This document shows positions 40,899 to 48,430 of a stretch of DNA of 48,430 bases, piece after piece. Made by a program: the position numbers and the translations under genes. The notes beneath the pieces were generated by a model. It did not search any database, was not told the origin of the DNA, and saw only the letters and a list, made by a program, of their open reading frames with translations. This stretch comes from Candidatus Gastranaerophilales bacterium (lineage in GTDB: Bacteria > Cyanobacteriota > Vampirovibrionia > Gastranaerophilales > Gastranaerophilaceae), in contig CALUQG010000016.1 of assembly GCA_944322855.1 (NCBI GenBank), positions 1-48,430 of the forward strand, given 5' to 3'. The first letter of the stretch is position 1; the number at the start of each line of letters is the position of its first letter.

Positions 40899-42809
40899 TT
40901 ATACCAGTTTTGCCAAATCTTTCAAAAGACTTTCATGTTTTTTGGCAAATTTTGAACCTCTTGCTTCTATAGCCATTTTGAGAATTAAAGGCAGGTTCAA
41001 AGCGAGTCCGTCTTTTGAGTTTCTGCAGTATACTTCTTCAAAGTTATCGGGTACTCTCAAAGACCAGTTTTTGTCACCGGATGTGCCAGGTGTGTTATAT
41101 GTTTGTTTTAATCCGAAGAAGTCGGTGAAGAAAACCTGAATATTTTCAGCTTGAGATGCAAAAATTTCTGCGAGTTTTACATTCATTAATGCTTTTGCAT
41201 CTGTTGTGAGTTTTACTATCAGGTCATCTCTTTCTTTGCACTGCAGTTCAGGATACATATCATCGATGAGGTTTAACACATGAAGGTATCCTGTATGTGT
41301 GTTAACCATTTCATCAGCCCACATAGAAATAGGCTCATTATCATGTGTGCCTACCATTGCCCAGCATTTTGGAACAATGTTGCAGCATCTGTATGGATGT
41401 TCCGGTTTGTCGTATTTTACAAACTGGGTGAGTCTCATTCCCAGCAAACCGTATTCTTTCATTACTGATTCAACGGGGAATGTCAAAGTTCCGAGATCTT
41501 CACAAACGATTGCATCTTTGTTCAATCCTTCTTCTTTTGCTGCTGCAATGACAATTTTTTCAATCATTGCCCCGTATTTTTTTATCTGTTCTTTTGAAAG
41601 CTTTTTAACTCTTTTTTCTTTGTCGGAGCCGAGTTCCAGATTCAAATCATCCATTGTTGCAATTGCATATTTAGACAATTCCGGATGTTCCGGAGAAGAA
41701 TAAAGTCTTCCTGCACCCTGTTCAGGCATTGGCTTTTTGCCTGCTTTGTATACCCAAGGGTCAATCAATCCTACAATATGGTCAATTCTTACACCACCTG
41801 GGTTTTCTTTAAACATTTTTTTGTAAAGATTTTTCAAAAGCAGACCAGCTTCACCGAGAGAACCGTCTTCGTTGAACATTTTTTCAGGATTAACCACAGG
41901 AAATCCCCAGGCCTGTCCGTCTTTTGAAAAATAATCCGGAGGACAGCCTAACATCCATCCTTCTAAAAATAGTGATTGATATGCCCAGCTGTCTCTGTCT
42001 GAGAACGCAACCTGTCTATCTGCAATCATTTTCAGGTCATGTTTTAGAGCATATTTCTTTGTTTGTTCATTCTGTTTGGAAATCACAAACTGACAAAATG
42101 CATAGTAATTAATTTCATCGGCATATTTGAGTCTGATTTCTTTTTCTCTGAGGAAAGAAGCTTTTTTGTCTTCTTCTGTTTTTGGGTTGAAAAGATTTCT
42201 GTCAGTCTTGTTGTCCCATAAAGGCCAGTAGTCATTGTTATTTTCTATAGAAAGAGCTTCATACAGTGCGTCTTTTGAAAGCCAGAAATCATTTTCTTCT
42301 TTGAATTTTTCAAATTCTTTGTTTAATTTTTTGTTATTCCACTGTTTAAAATTCATATAAGCTTCTTGCAAAGCTTCATCCTGAGCTTTAAAAATATAAG
42401 AATAAGCAGTTTTGTTTATATCTTTGTTTGGATTTTCATTACAAATTTTTTGATAAGTTTCTTCGGAGAGAATATTCCCCCAATCTTTTGTTGTTAGTTG
42501 TTCAAGATCAATAAAAAGAGGGTTATTTGAAAAAATTGTACCTGTGTAAGGGGAAGAATCGCAGGCTTTTGTTTTTCCCTGCGGCCCGAGCTGAATTGCA
42601 TTGAATACCCCTGATGCAAAGTCCATCAAGTGTTTTGCCGCTTCGGAATTCGGTGTGCCAAAACCTGTATTTTTTCCGGCTACTGCAGGAAAACTATTTC
42701 CGTGAACAATTAATGCAAAATTCTTTTTGCCGAGTTCCTTTAATGCTTTGTGGCAAACTTTTTTCAGCTTTTTCATATCTTTTTTGTCTGTATCGTTACA
42801 GCAAATCAT
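40899..42809 (-). CDS. malQ: 4-alpha-glucanotransferase (GH77)
   Basis: The protein transfers maltodextrin chains between alpha-1,4-glucans, typically in glycogen or maltose metabolism. GH77 blocks are clear: MIADRQVAFSDRDSW, GCPPDYFSKDGQAWGFPVVN, GVRIDHIVGL (catalytic Asp), CEDLGTL (acid/base Glu) and GTHDNEPISMW. The 636 residues exceed the ~500 typical of short MalQ, the extra being N-terminal and in mid-chain helices. ATG 42809 follows GAAGGGG at 8 bases; an in-frame TTG at 42842 is rejected. Confidence 0.93.
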   Translation of the reverse strand: MICCNDTDKKDMKKLKKVCHKALKELGKKNFALIVHGNSFPAVAGKNTGFGTPNSEAAKHLMDFASGVFNAIQLGPQGKTKACDSSPYTGTIFSNNPLFIDLEQLTTKDWGNILSEETYQKICNENPNKDINKTAYSYIFKAQDEALQEAYMNFKQWNNKKLNKEFEKFKEENDFWLSKDALYEALSIENNNDYWPLWDNKTDRNLFNPKTEEDKKASFLREKEIRLKYADEINYYAFCQFVISKQNEQTKKYALKHDLKMIADRQVAFSDRDSWAYQSLFLEGWMLGCPPDYFSKDGQAWGFPVVNPEKMFNEDGSLGEAGLLLKNLYKKMFKENPGGVRIDHIVGLIDPWVYKAGKKPMPEQGAGRLYSSPEHPELSKYAIATMDDLNLELGSDKEKRVKKLSKEQIKKYGAMIEKIVIAAAKEEGLNKDAIVCEDLGTLTFPVESVMKEYGLLGMRLTQFVKYDKPEHPYRCCNIVPKCWAMVGTHDNEPISMWADEMVNTHTGYLHVLNLIDDMYPELQCKERDDLIVKLTTDAKALMNVKLAEIFASQAENIQVFFTDFFGLKQTYNTPGTSGDKNWSLRVPDNFEEVYCRNSKDGLALNLPLILKMAIEARGSKFAKKHESLLKDLAKLV

Positions 42810-42922
42810 AAATTCTACCCCTTCTTGACTAACTCTTTTCAAAATTATCCTACCATTTAGTATATTATTTTTATATAGCCAATGCGCATAATTTATAACT
42901 GTTTTTACATTTCTTTACCAAA

Positions 42923-44746
42923 TTAAACATTTCTGTGAAAAAATGCAGCAATTTCTTTTTCGCTGAATGAATGAACAATCGGTCTTCCATGAGGGCAGGT
43001 ATATGGCATTTTAGTTGTTTTCCACTTTTTAATAAGTTCCTCCATTTGCCATAAATTAAGCTCTGCGCCGGCTTTCACTGCTGCTTTACATGACATTGTG
43101 ACAAGCATTTTTTCTTCAAGATTATTCAAATCTCCATGTAAATTTTCCAGAATGTCAGAAAGGATGTCTTTTACTTTGACATGAGAAATAACCTGCGGAA
43201 TTTTTTTGAAAATAATTTCTTTTTCTGAAACAGGCTCGATAGAAAAACCGAACTTTTGGAGTTTGTCTGCGTTTTCAACGAGTAATGTTACGTCTTCCTG
43301 TTCAAGAGATAAAACATCTGAAATAAGAAGCAGCTGGGAGGGAATTTCACCATCTTTTTGTGATTTTAATTTTTGCTGCAGCTGTTCAAATATGTAGCGT
43401 TCATCAGCGATATGCTGATCGACAATTTTCAGTTCTTCATTTTCTTCAAATATTATATATGTATTTCTGTATTGTCCTATTATATTAAAAGTTTCTTCGA
43501 CAACGGCTGCATTTGGGATGTCAAAATTTATCTGCTCGGGAATATTTTTTTCGTAACTTGCTTCTGCTGTTTTTATATCTGTAAATTGATTTTCGTTATC
43601 TTTTTGAATTTGGCTGAATGCAATATCACCAAGATATACAGCATCATCTTCATTGTTTTTTTCAATATTCGTATTTGAAGCTTTTGAAGACGATACATTA
43701 TTGTAGTTTCCGAACGGCAATGATTTTATGCTATTTTCAGGAGAAAAATCTTTTAGCCTATATGATGATAAAGCATCCAAAATTGAGCTGTATATAAAAT
43801 TAAAAATCTGATTTGGATTTTTATAGCGCACTTCTTTTTTTGTCGGATGTACGTTTACATCAACATCGGAAGAGGGAATATCCAAGTTTAAACATACAAA
43901 AGGATATTTTCCTGCAGGAAGCATGTTTTTGTATGCTGTGTCAATTGCTTTTAGTATTACAGGACATTTTACAACCCTGTTATTTACAAAAACGTATATG
44001 GATTTTTTGGAGGAACGGGTAAAATCAGGAGTTGAACAGTATCCAGATGCATGGAGTTTTGCCAGTTCATCCGTTTTATTTATTTTTTTTAGTTCACCGG
44101 CAATGGAGTTTGAGTATATTTCTGTAAGTGTGCATAATAAATCACCGCTGCCTGATGTTTTCACAGGAGTCTTTCCTTCACTAATCAGGACAATAGAAAC
44201 ATCAGGATTTGCAATTGCTATACTTTGCAGTATTTCAGCGATAGCAGCCAGTTCGGTTCTTTCCGATTTCAGAAATTTTTGTCTTACAGGTGTATTGTAA
44301 AAAAGATTTTTCACTTCCATCGTTGTTCCAACAGCACAGCCGAATGGCATTTTTCTTACATTTGATTCTTCACATTCTACTTTTGTACCGGTTTCATTGT
44401 CTTTTGTTCTTGTTGTGCAGACGACTTTTGCGATAGAAATAATACTGGCCAGAGCCTCTCCTCGAAAACCCATTGTATGAATATCAAAAAGGTCGTCAGA
44501 GTTTGAAATTTTACTTGTTGCATGTTTTGAAAAAGCGAGTTCTATGTCATCCGGATGTATGCCTGAACCATTGTCTGATACACGGATTGAAAGACAATCT
44601 TTGCTTATTTCCACTTCAATTTTTGTTGAACCGGCATCAATTGAATTTTCAACAAGTTCTTTAACCACAGATGCAGGTCTTTCTATAACTTCTCCTGCTG
44701 CAATTTGGTTTATTAACTGCCTTGATAACTGTTTTATTCTTTTCAA
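42923..44746 (-). CDS. mutL: DNA mismatch repair protein
   Basis: MutL couples MutS recognition to strand incision. The GHKL ATPase shows RQLINQIAAGEVIERP, LVENSIDAGS, VSDNGSGI and THATSKI-type motifs (KHATSKI), then FRGEALASI. The C-terminal domain holds VDQHIADERYIFEQL in place of the canonical DQHAAHER and ends CPHGRPIVHSFSEKE, both parts of endonuclease-type MutL; the QxHA(x)2E site reads QHIADE. Length 607 is normal. The start is TTG 44746 with GGAGA upstream. Divergent from the cysteine-cluster gene. Confidence 0.96.
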   Translation of the reverse strand: MKRIKQLSRQLINQIAAGEVIERPASVVKELVENSIDAGSTKIEVEISKDCLSIRVSDNGSGIHPDDIELAFSKHATSKISNSDDLFDIHTMGFRGEALASIISIAKVVCTTRTKDNETGTKVECEESNVRKMPFGCAVGTTMEVKNLFYNTPVRQKFLKSERTELAAIAEILQSIAIANPDVSIVLISEGKTPVKTSGSGDLLCTLTEIYSNSIAGELKKINKTDELAKLHASGYCSTPDFTRSSKKSIYVFVNNRVVKCPVILKAIDTAYKNMLPAGKYPFVCLNLDIPSSDVDVNVHPTKKEVRYKNPNQIFNFIYSSILDALSSYRLKDFSPENSIKSLPFGNYNNVSSSKASNTNIEKNNEDDAVYLGDIAFSQIQKDNENQFTDIKTAEASYEKNIPEQINFDIPNAAVVEETFNIIGQYRNTYIIFEENEELKIVDQHIADERYIFEQLQQKLKSQKDGEIPSQLLLISDVLSLEQEDVTLLVENADKLQKFGFSIEPVSEKEIIFKKIPQVISHVKVKDILSDILENLHGDLNNLEEKMLVTMSCKAAVKAGAELNLWQMEELIKKWKTTKMPYTCPHGRPIVHSFSEKEIAAFFHRNV

Positions 44747-44796
44747 AACGACATCTCCATTCCCACAAAACTATTCTATCTCAACTTGCAGTCATG

Positions 44797-44805
44797 TGCT
44801 ATATT
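44797..44805 (+). promoter_or_regulatory. Extended -10 promoter directly before a GTG start
   Basis: TGCTATATT ends 6 bases before GTG 44812, so transcription would start on the start codon. No clear -35 and no ribosome binding site are seen. Confidence 0.5.
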
Positions 44806-44811
44806 ATTTAT

Positions 44812-45540
44812 GTGAACAACTTACAAAATGAAATAATTCAGACTCGAAAAATATACAAAGAACTTTTTGAAAAAGGGAAAGAAGCTGTTGATGCGCAAAT
44901 AAACGCATTGAAGTCAGTATCTCTTTGCAATCATTGCCGCCGGAATTGCAAAATAGATTTCAATACAATTGATATGTTTGACACATTCCCCGAAAATTGC
45001 CGTTATCGTTTCTGGCAGGAAGCTGCGCTGGATCTTCTTGAAAATAAAATCTCAAAAGATATATTAGAAAGAATAAAAATTATTGATGAGAGAAGAAAAT
45101 GTTATTCCTGCAGCTGTTGTTCTTCTTGCTGCAGACTTGCCAGCTCGGAATTTTCTTATGACGAATTGAAAGACAGAGCGAAAAAGGGAGATAAATTTTC
45201 AAGAGATTTTGTAAGTGTATTTGTTCCATATAAAGATATAGAAGATGCAAAAAAAGTTTATCCTGACTATGTGGAACTTATTGAAAAAACTTTTGATAAA
45301 TCAGAAAAAGTCTATTTTTATTACTGTCCCAAATTAGGAACGGACGGTTTATGTTCTGATTATGAAAACAGGCCCGATATATGTCGTGATTTTCCAAACA
45401 ATCCTCTTGTTATTCTTCCTTTAAAGTGTTCTTTTAATGAATGGAAAAATGAAGTAGAAATTACCGCAATGACAATGCACGCTTTAATTGATATAATCGG
45501 TTTTTACAAAGATAAATTACAAAAAGCACTGCGTAAGTAG
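44812..45540 (+). CDS. YkgJ-type cysteine cluster protein
   Basis: The roughly 242-residue protein is rich in cysteines. It has an N-terminal pair CNHCRRNC, a central cluster CYSCSCCSSCC and the family signature YYCPKLGTDGLCSDYENRPDICRDFP, which resembles the CxxYxxRPxxCRxFP motif of YkgJ/UPF0153 proteins thought to bind zinc or iron. GTG 44812 was chosen from the extended -10 six bases upstream; ATG 44794 is an alternative start giving six more residues. Role unknown. Confidence 0.82.
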   Translation: MNNLQNEIIQTRKIYKELFEKGKEAVDAQINALKSVSLCNHCRRNCKIDFNTIDMFDTFPENCRYRFWQEAALDLLENKISKDILERIKIIDERRKCYSCSCCSSCCRLASSEFSYDELKDRAKKGDKFSRDFVSVFVPYKDIEDAKKVYPDYVELIEKTFDKSEKVYFYYCPKLGTDGLCSDYENRPDICRDFPNNPLVILPLKCSFNEWKNEVEITAMTMHALIDIIGFYKDKLQKALRK

Positions 45541-45630
45541 AAAATATTCACTTTATTAAACTTATAATATAATAGCAATTTTTTTTATATTTTATGTTTT
45601 TTATAAATATATAAGTAGTAAGGGAAAAAT

Positions 45631-46584
45631 ATGTCCGTGAATTTTAGTACAGCAGTTAATTATCAACCGGCACAATATTCTTCTTTGCCTGCAAAAAAAG
45701 AAGTAAATAATAATCCTTCAGAGTCTAAAAAACTTTTTTCTTCCACAACTGCTAAAATTATCGGAGGAACAGCGGCTCTGGCTATTCTGGGTACAGCAAT
45801 ATATTGCGGTATGAGAGGTAAGTCTTTTAGACTTTCACCAAAACAGGAAGCAAAATTACAAGAACTTATTACACAGGGACAAATGGATGAAACCTATTTA
45901 AAAATCTTTAAAGATACCGAAAATCTTAGAGGAGAGGAGTTTGTTAAAACTGCATATGACAAACTTGCTGATGTTATTGGTTTAACAAGAAAACCTGAAC
46001 TTATAATTTCAAAAAATCAAGGCAGTGGAATTTCTTCTATTGATAGTATACAAATACCGCTGGGCGGACTTGATACAAAAGCAAAGCAGTTTCAATTCAT
46101 AAGACATGAACTGGAACATGCAAAACAAACAGAAATGATATATAGAGCGTTCGGAAAAGATGCTTTGATTGATGCTTACATAGAAAGAAATATTACTGCT
46201 GCTAAAATGAATAATCTAATCTGCAAAAAAATATTTAACGGCAAAATAAATTTCCAATCAGTGACATCTGATGAACTTGCTACTTTTAAGGAAGCTAAAA
46301 AAGCCCAAATACTGCCCAAAACAGGCATGCTGGATGAAGTGGTTGAAGCTAAAGGAAAAATCTTGCCTGATATGCCTGAATATGCCGAAGCTCAAAAATA
46401 TTTGGAAGCGGCCAGGAACTATAAATCTCCAGGTATGCTTAATGGATTGCAGGTTATGGATTCATATTTTGAAAAAATTGTAAATGAATACAAAAATAAT
46501 TTACTTGAAGCTAATGCGTTTCGTGAAGGTGACAGAATTCATGATATGTATGAAAAATTTTGCGAAATTATTAAAAATGTATGA
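45631..46584 (+). CDS. Membrane-anchored HExxH putative metallopeptidase
   Basis: This 317-residue protein begins with a lineage-type MSVNFSTAVNYQP segment, then a single transmembrane helix (about 42-60, TAKIIGGTAALAILGTAIYCG). The following domain contains RHELEHAKQ, an HExxH zinc motif with His159, Glu160 and His163. EANAFREGD near the end (Glu293) could supply a third ligand. A family cannot be named. ATG 45631 follows AAGGGA. It stands alone between two unrelated units; the catalytic domain's side of the membrane is not determined. Confidence 0.72.
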   Translation: MSVNFSTAVNYQPAQYSSLPAKKEVNNNPSESKKLFSSTTAKIIGGTAALAILGTAIYCGMRGKSFRLSPKQEAKLQELITQGQMDETYLKIFKDTENLRGEEFVKTAYDKLADVIGLTRKPELIISKNQGSGISSIDSIQIPLGGLDTKAKQFQFIRHELEHAKQTEMIYRAFGKDALIDAYIERNITAAKMNNLICKKIFNGKINFQSVTSDELATFKEAKKAQILPKTGMLDEVVEAKGKILPDMPEYAEAQKYLEAARNYKSPGMLNGLQVMDSYFEKIVNEYKNNLLEANAFREGDRIHDMYEKFCEIIKNV

Positions 46585-46632
46585 TAGCACTTTTGGATAA
46601 AAAATTCAGAATAAAAAAGAAAAAACAAAAAC

Positions 46633-46662
46633 AAAAAAGCTCCTGAATAAGGAGCTTTTCGT
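46633..46662. terminator. Bidirectional terminator between convergent genes
   Basis: AAAAGCTCCT (46635-46644) pairs with AGGAGCTTTT (46650-46659) around GAATA. T-runs follow on both strands, stronger on the minus strand, serving both flanking hypothetical genes. Confidence 0.9.
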
Positions 46663-46683
46663 ATATATAATTGTTTGTTTTAA

Positions 46684-47226
46684 CTAACCGAACATTTCAA
46701 ATAATTTGTCAGCAGCTGCTTTAACTTTTTCTTGTTCTTCTTTTTTTATATTACTGGTATTATGAATATCTATTTGTTTTTTCTCTAACAATTTAGTTAT
46801 TTCAGCAGCCCTGTCTATATCAGAATGCATATTTTTAAGTTTTTCATATGCTTTTCGAGCTTCCTGTGTATTGGAAAATTCAAGTAATCTGCCAATTTCC
46901 TTGCCTTTTTTAAAGCCTGCACTTTCTGTACCGTCATATATCATATTCACAGAAAAAGAATTGTCATATTGGGATGGGCTGTTTATTTTGAAAGGCGGAA
47001 TATATGCATCTGCCCCCCAAAATTTAATTCTGGGTCTCAAATCTTTACCTATTTCAAGATTATAATATTTCGTATCTTTTAATTCTTCACCAAATTTTTG
47101 TAATTTTTCAATAACCGACATTGTGGTATTTTCAAGAGCTTCTCTGGCTTCCGGTTTAATTTTCAAAGCCATTCCGAATGATGCGGCTTTTTGTTGAGAA
47201 AATTGAGGATTGTTGTGAATTTGCAT
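46684..47226 (-). CDS. Hypothetical protein with ASFGM N-terminal motif
   Basis: The 180-residue product begins MQIHNNPQFSQQKAASFGMALKI, an example of the short N-terminal aromatic motif. A helix (about 25-50) is followed by a beta-rich centre (YYNLEIGKDLRPRIKF, SFSVNMIYDG) and C-terminal charged helices. No signal peptide, membrane segment or known domain is visible. ACGAAAGGTT precedes ATG. The terminator at 46.65 kb ends the unit. Confidence 0.72.
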   Translation of the reverse strand: MQIHNNPQFSQQKAASFGMALKIKPEAREALENTTMSVIEKLQKFGEELKDTKYYNLEIGKDLRPRIKFWGADAYIPPFKINSPSQYDNSFSVNMIYDGTESAGFKKGKEIGRLLEFSNTQEARKAYEKLKNMHSDIDRAAEITKLLEKKQIDIHNTSNIKKEEQEKVKAAADKLFEMFG

Positions 47227-47497
47227 AAAATAACCTTTCGTAAAAATTTTTGTAATAAAGTTATCAGCACTAAAACATCTGAAAATAGAATTTGTTATTA
47301 CAAATTTCAGGCTTTAATATTCTGTTACAAATTAGGATTGTTTTTAGCTTTATATAAAGAATTATAAGTGTGGTTTTGTATTTAAAGTTGTATGATTTCT
47401 TTCAGAAATATTAAGCCTAAGTTTTTCTCAATTTTTTTGTTTCTATGTAAATTAATAGAATTGTTAGTTTTGTATTAATTGTGATATTCTTTAATTT
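47227..47497. other. Divergent intergenic region, AT-rich
   Basis: About 270 bases between divergent genes. Apart from the promoter for the acetyltransferase at its right end and the ribosome binding site of the minus-strand gene at its left end I see no further structure or gene. Confidence 0.5.
47461..47490 (+). promoter_or_regulatory. Promoter giving a nearly leaderless GNAT mRNA
   Basis: TTGTTA (47461-47466), an 18-base spacer and an extended -10 TGATATTCT ending at 47490. ATG 47498 follows after 7 bases, without ribosome binding site. Confidence 0.55.
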
Positions 47498-47944
47498 ATG
47501 CAAATTAAAGAAATAACTAAAAATAAAACTGCTTATATTGATATTTTGTTAATCGGTGATGAAGATGAAAAAATGATTAAAAAATATATAGAGCAGTCAA
47601 TTATTTTTTCGTTATATGAGAATAATGTATTAACTTCTGTTTGTGCCGTTATAACAATAGATAATGAAACAATAGAAATAAAAAATCTTGCAACATATCC
47701 CGAATACCAAAATAGAGGTTATGCATCAGCATTGATTAATTTTGTATGTAATAAATATAAAAGAAATTATAAGTATTTAATTCTCGGCACCGGAGAAAAT
47801 AACAAAACACTGGAATTTTATAAAAAACGAGGTTTTCAAGAAACACATCGGCTAAAAAACTTTTTTATAGATAACTATGAACATCCAATTTTTGAAGAAG
47901 GAAAACAACTCATAGATATGATTTATTTAAAGAAAATTTTATAA
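47498..47944 (+). CDS. GNAT-family N-acetyltransferase
   Basis: This 148-residue protein has the GNAT fold order: strands SVCAVITID and EIKNLATYPEYQNRGYASALINF, the latter being motif A with the Q/RxxGxA acetyl-CoA loop, then YLILGTGENNKTLEFYKKRGF (motif B, the typical FYKKxGF). It transfers acetyl groups from acetyl-CoA to an unknown amine. It is a single-gene unit and the mRNA appears leaderless. The final 25 residues (DNYEHPIFEEGKQLIDMIYL) resemble those of small-molecule acetyltransferases. Confidence 0.9.
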   Translation: MQIKEITKNKTAYIDILLIGDEDEKMIKKYIEQSIIFSLYENNVLTSVCAVITIDNETIEIKNLATYPEYQNRGYASALINFVCNKYKRNYKYLILGTGENNKTLEFYKKRGFQETHRLKNFFIDNYEHPIFEEGKQLIDMIYLKKIL

Positions 47945-47998
47945 TATCCCGACCTTAAAGAAAAATTTTCGACTAACGGATTTTCGGTAGGGTGAAGC

Positions 47999-48037
47999 AC
48001 TCTGCCGAAAAAACGATTGATTATCGTTTTGGAGAGG
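47999..48037 (+). repeat. Structured repeat, third copy
   Basis: ACTCTGCC, then a perfect 8-bp hairpin AAAACGAT-TGATT-ATCGTTTT (48010-48030), then GGAGAGG. Flanks match the minus-strand reading of the copies at 299-346 and 402-449, while the hairpin arms are different but again fully self-complementary. Confidence 0.6.
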
Positions 48038-48059
48038 ACATAACTCGTAAGGTGCAGAT

Positions 48060-48096
48060 CGGACGTTAGTCCGTCTGCTCCCCGAATAATCCAAGA
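48060..48096 (-). repeat. Hairpin-bearing dispersed repeat, copy 2
   Basis: The minus strand reads GTCTTGGATTATTCGG, then GACGGACTAACGTCCG, matching the element at 27201-27238 in order and spacing. Confidence 0.5.
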
Positions 48097-48430
48097 CAAA
48101 CCCCAAATGTCTTTGCAGAAAATAATCAAACCATTAGTACAAGTTCAAATATACCCTAAACTTTCGCCACATAAGGAGTACGACCCAAAGTCTAGAGGGT
48201 AGACATCGACGGACACTTCTTGGACTTTTCAAGTAATTTGGTTTGACACTTGGAGGCACACTTCCGGCAGGTCAAAACCTAAACACAAAGCCACTTTTTA
48301 GGCAATAATCATTTTAAACGTACACGATTGAAAGGTCTGCACAAATACAACAGCTGTAAAAAGACAAATGGTTTGATTTCAATTTACAGATGGTTTGATT
48401 ATTTTGGTAAAGCTCATTGTAAAAAAATAT

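Larger units (their letters stand above)
47945..48430. other. Non-coding block with structured repeat and inverted repeats
   Basis: No credible gene occupies these 486 bases. They contain a third copy of the structured repeat (47999-48037), a hairpin at 48054-48078 (GCAGA and CGGAC arms with one bulged T and loop GTTA), the minus-strand copy of the 27.2 kb repeat (48060-48096), an 8-bp inverted pair GACTAACG (47971-47978) / CGTTAGTC (48064-48071), and a 16-bp inverted repeat with arms at 48119-48134 and 48390-48405. I found no match to RNase P, tmRNA, SRP or 6S RNA by eye. Confidence 0.55.

Noticed and set aside
47971-48071. Integron attC site suggested by GACTAACG/CGTTAGTC around hairpins
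   Set aside because: The ends do not fully fit the R core consensus (RYYYAAC), no integrase or cassette is present, and the internal blocks match the other structured repeat better.
48119-48405. Insertion sequence bounded by 16-bp inverted repeats
   Set aside because: No transposase frame lies between the arms and no target-site duplication is visible; kept only as a low-interest inverted repeat.
47945-48430. Housekeeping RNA (RNase P, tmRNA, SRP or 6S) in the right-hand non-coding block
   Set aside because: None of the universally conserved motifs of these RNAs could be found on either strand.

Overview
This AT-rich 48.4 kb window reads as chromosomal DNA of a Gram-negative-type bacterium using the standard genetic code (TAA, TAG and TGA all serve as stops; ATG, GTG and TTG as starts). 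Overall base composition, a partial type III/flagellar export operon, and several lineage-looking hypothetical proteins with a short N-terminal motif of the form (V/I/S)-(N/S)-F-(K/Q/G/S)-(A/G/S) suggest the non-photosynthetic relatives of cyanobacteria (Vampirovibrionia/Melainabacteria, probably gut Gastranaerophilales). This taxonomic call is inference, not proof. Most of the window is core chromosome and no prophage, insertion sequence, CRISPR array or rRNA is visible.

Layout. 0-0.7 kb: initiator tRNA-fMet (minus strand) with terminator and two copies of a structured repeat. 0.7-4.5 kb: autoregulated-looking TetR / flavin oxidoreductase / aldo-keto reductase operon, a non-coding hairpin block and a second aldo-keto reductase. 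4.6-6.2 kb: NanE and a ROK kinase, which with NagA at 40 kb outline amino-sugar phosphate catabolism. 6.3-10.4 kb: export-gate operon (fused FliM/FliN- or SctQ-like protein, FliO, FliP, FliQ, a small secreted protein, FliR), whose leader contains mutually exclusive hairpins and whose first gene contains a strong internal start for a FliN-like product. 10.4-17.4 kb: HNH nuclease, orphan sugar permease, sensor kinase with a pseudo-receiver, large TPR lytic transglycosylase, orphan OppF-type ATPase, secreted small protein. 17.6-21 kb: internally duplicated HNH-type protein and an ATPase-less protein with six Clp_N half repeats. 21-27.1 kb: miaA, membrane protein, ilvD, yebC, ndk, tgt.

27.5-37.8 kb: trkA-trkH potassium uptake, yidC with a large insertion, carbonic anhydrase, a lineage-type hypothetical, asd-queA, an NrtR-like Nudix regulator, a small lytic transglycosylase with a structured leader, and a DnaQ-type exonuclease. 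37.8-48.4 kb: small hypothetical proteins, a divergent RelA/SpoT-like protein, nagA, malQ, mutL, a YkgJ-type cysteine cluster protein, a membrane-anchored HExxH protein, another lineage-type hypothetical, a GNAT acetyltransferase and finally a non-coding block carrying a third copy of the structured repeat found at the left end.

The most interesting observations are: a three-copy structured repeat whose central hairpin changes sequence by compensatory substitution; the switch-like leader and internal start of the export operon; repeated placement of a -10 element 6-7 bases before a start codon, implying leaderless mRNAs; the divergent (p)ppGpp-synthetase-like protein; and the duplicated HNH and triple Clp_N proteins. 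All family assignments come from reading motifs by eye; no database search was run.
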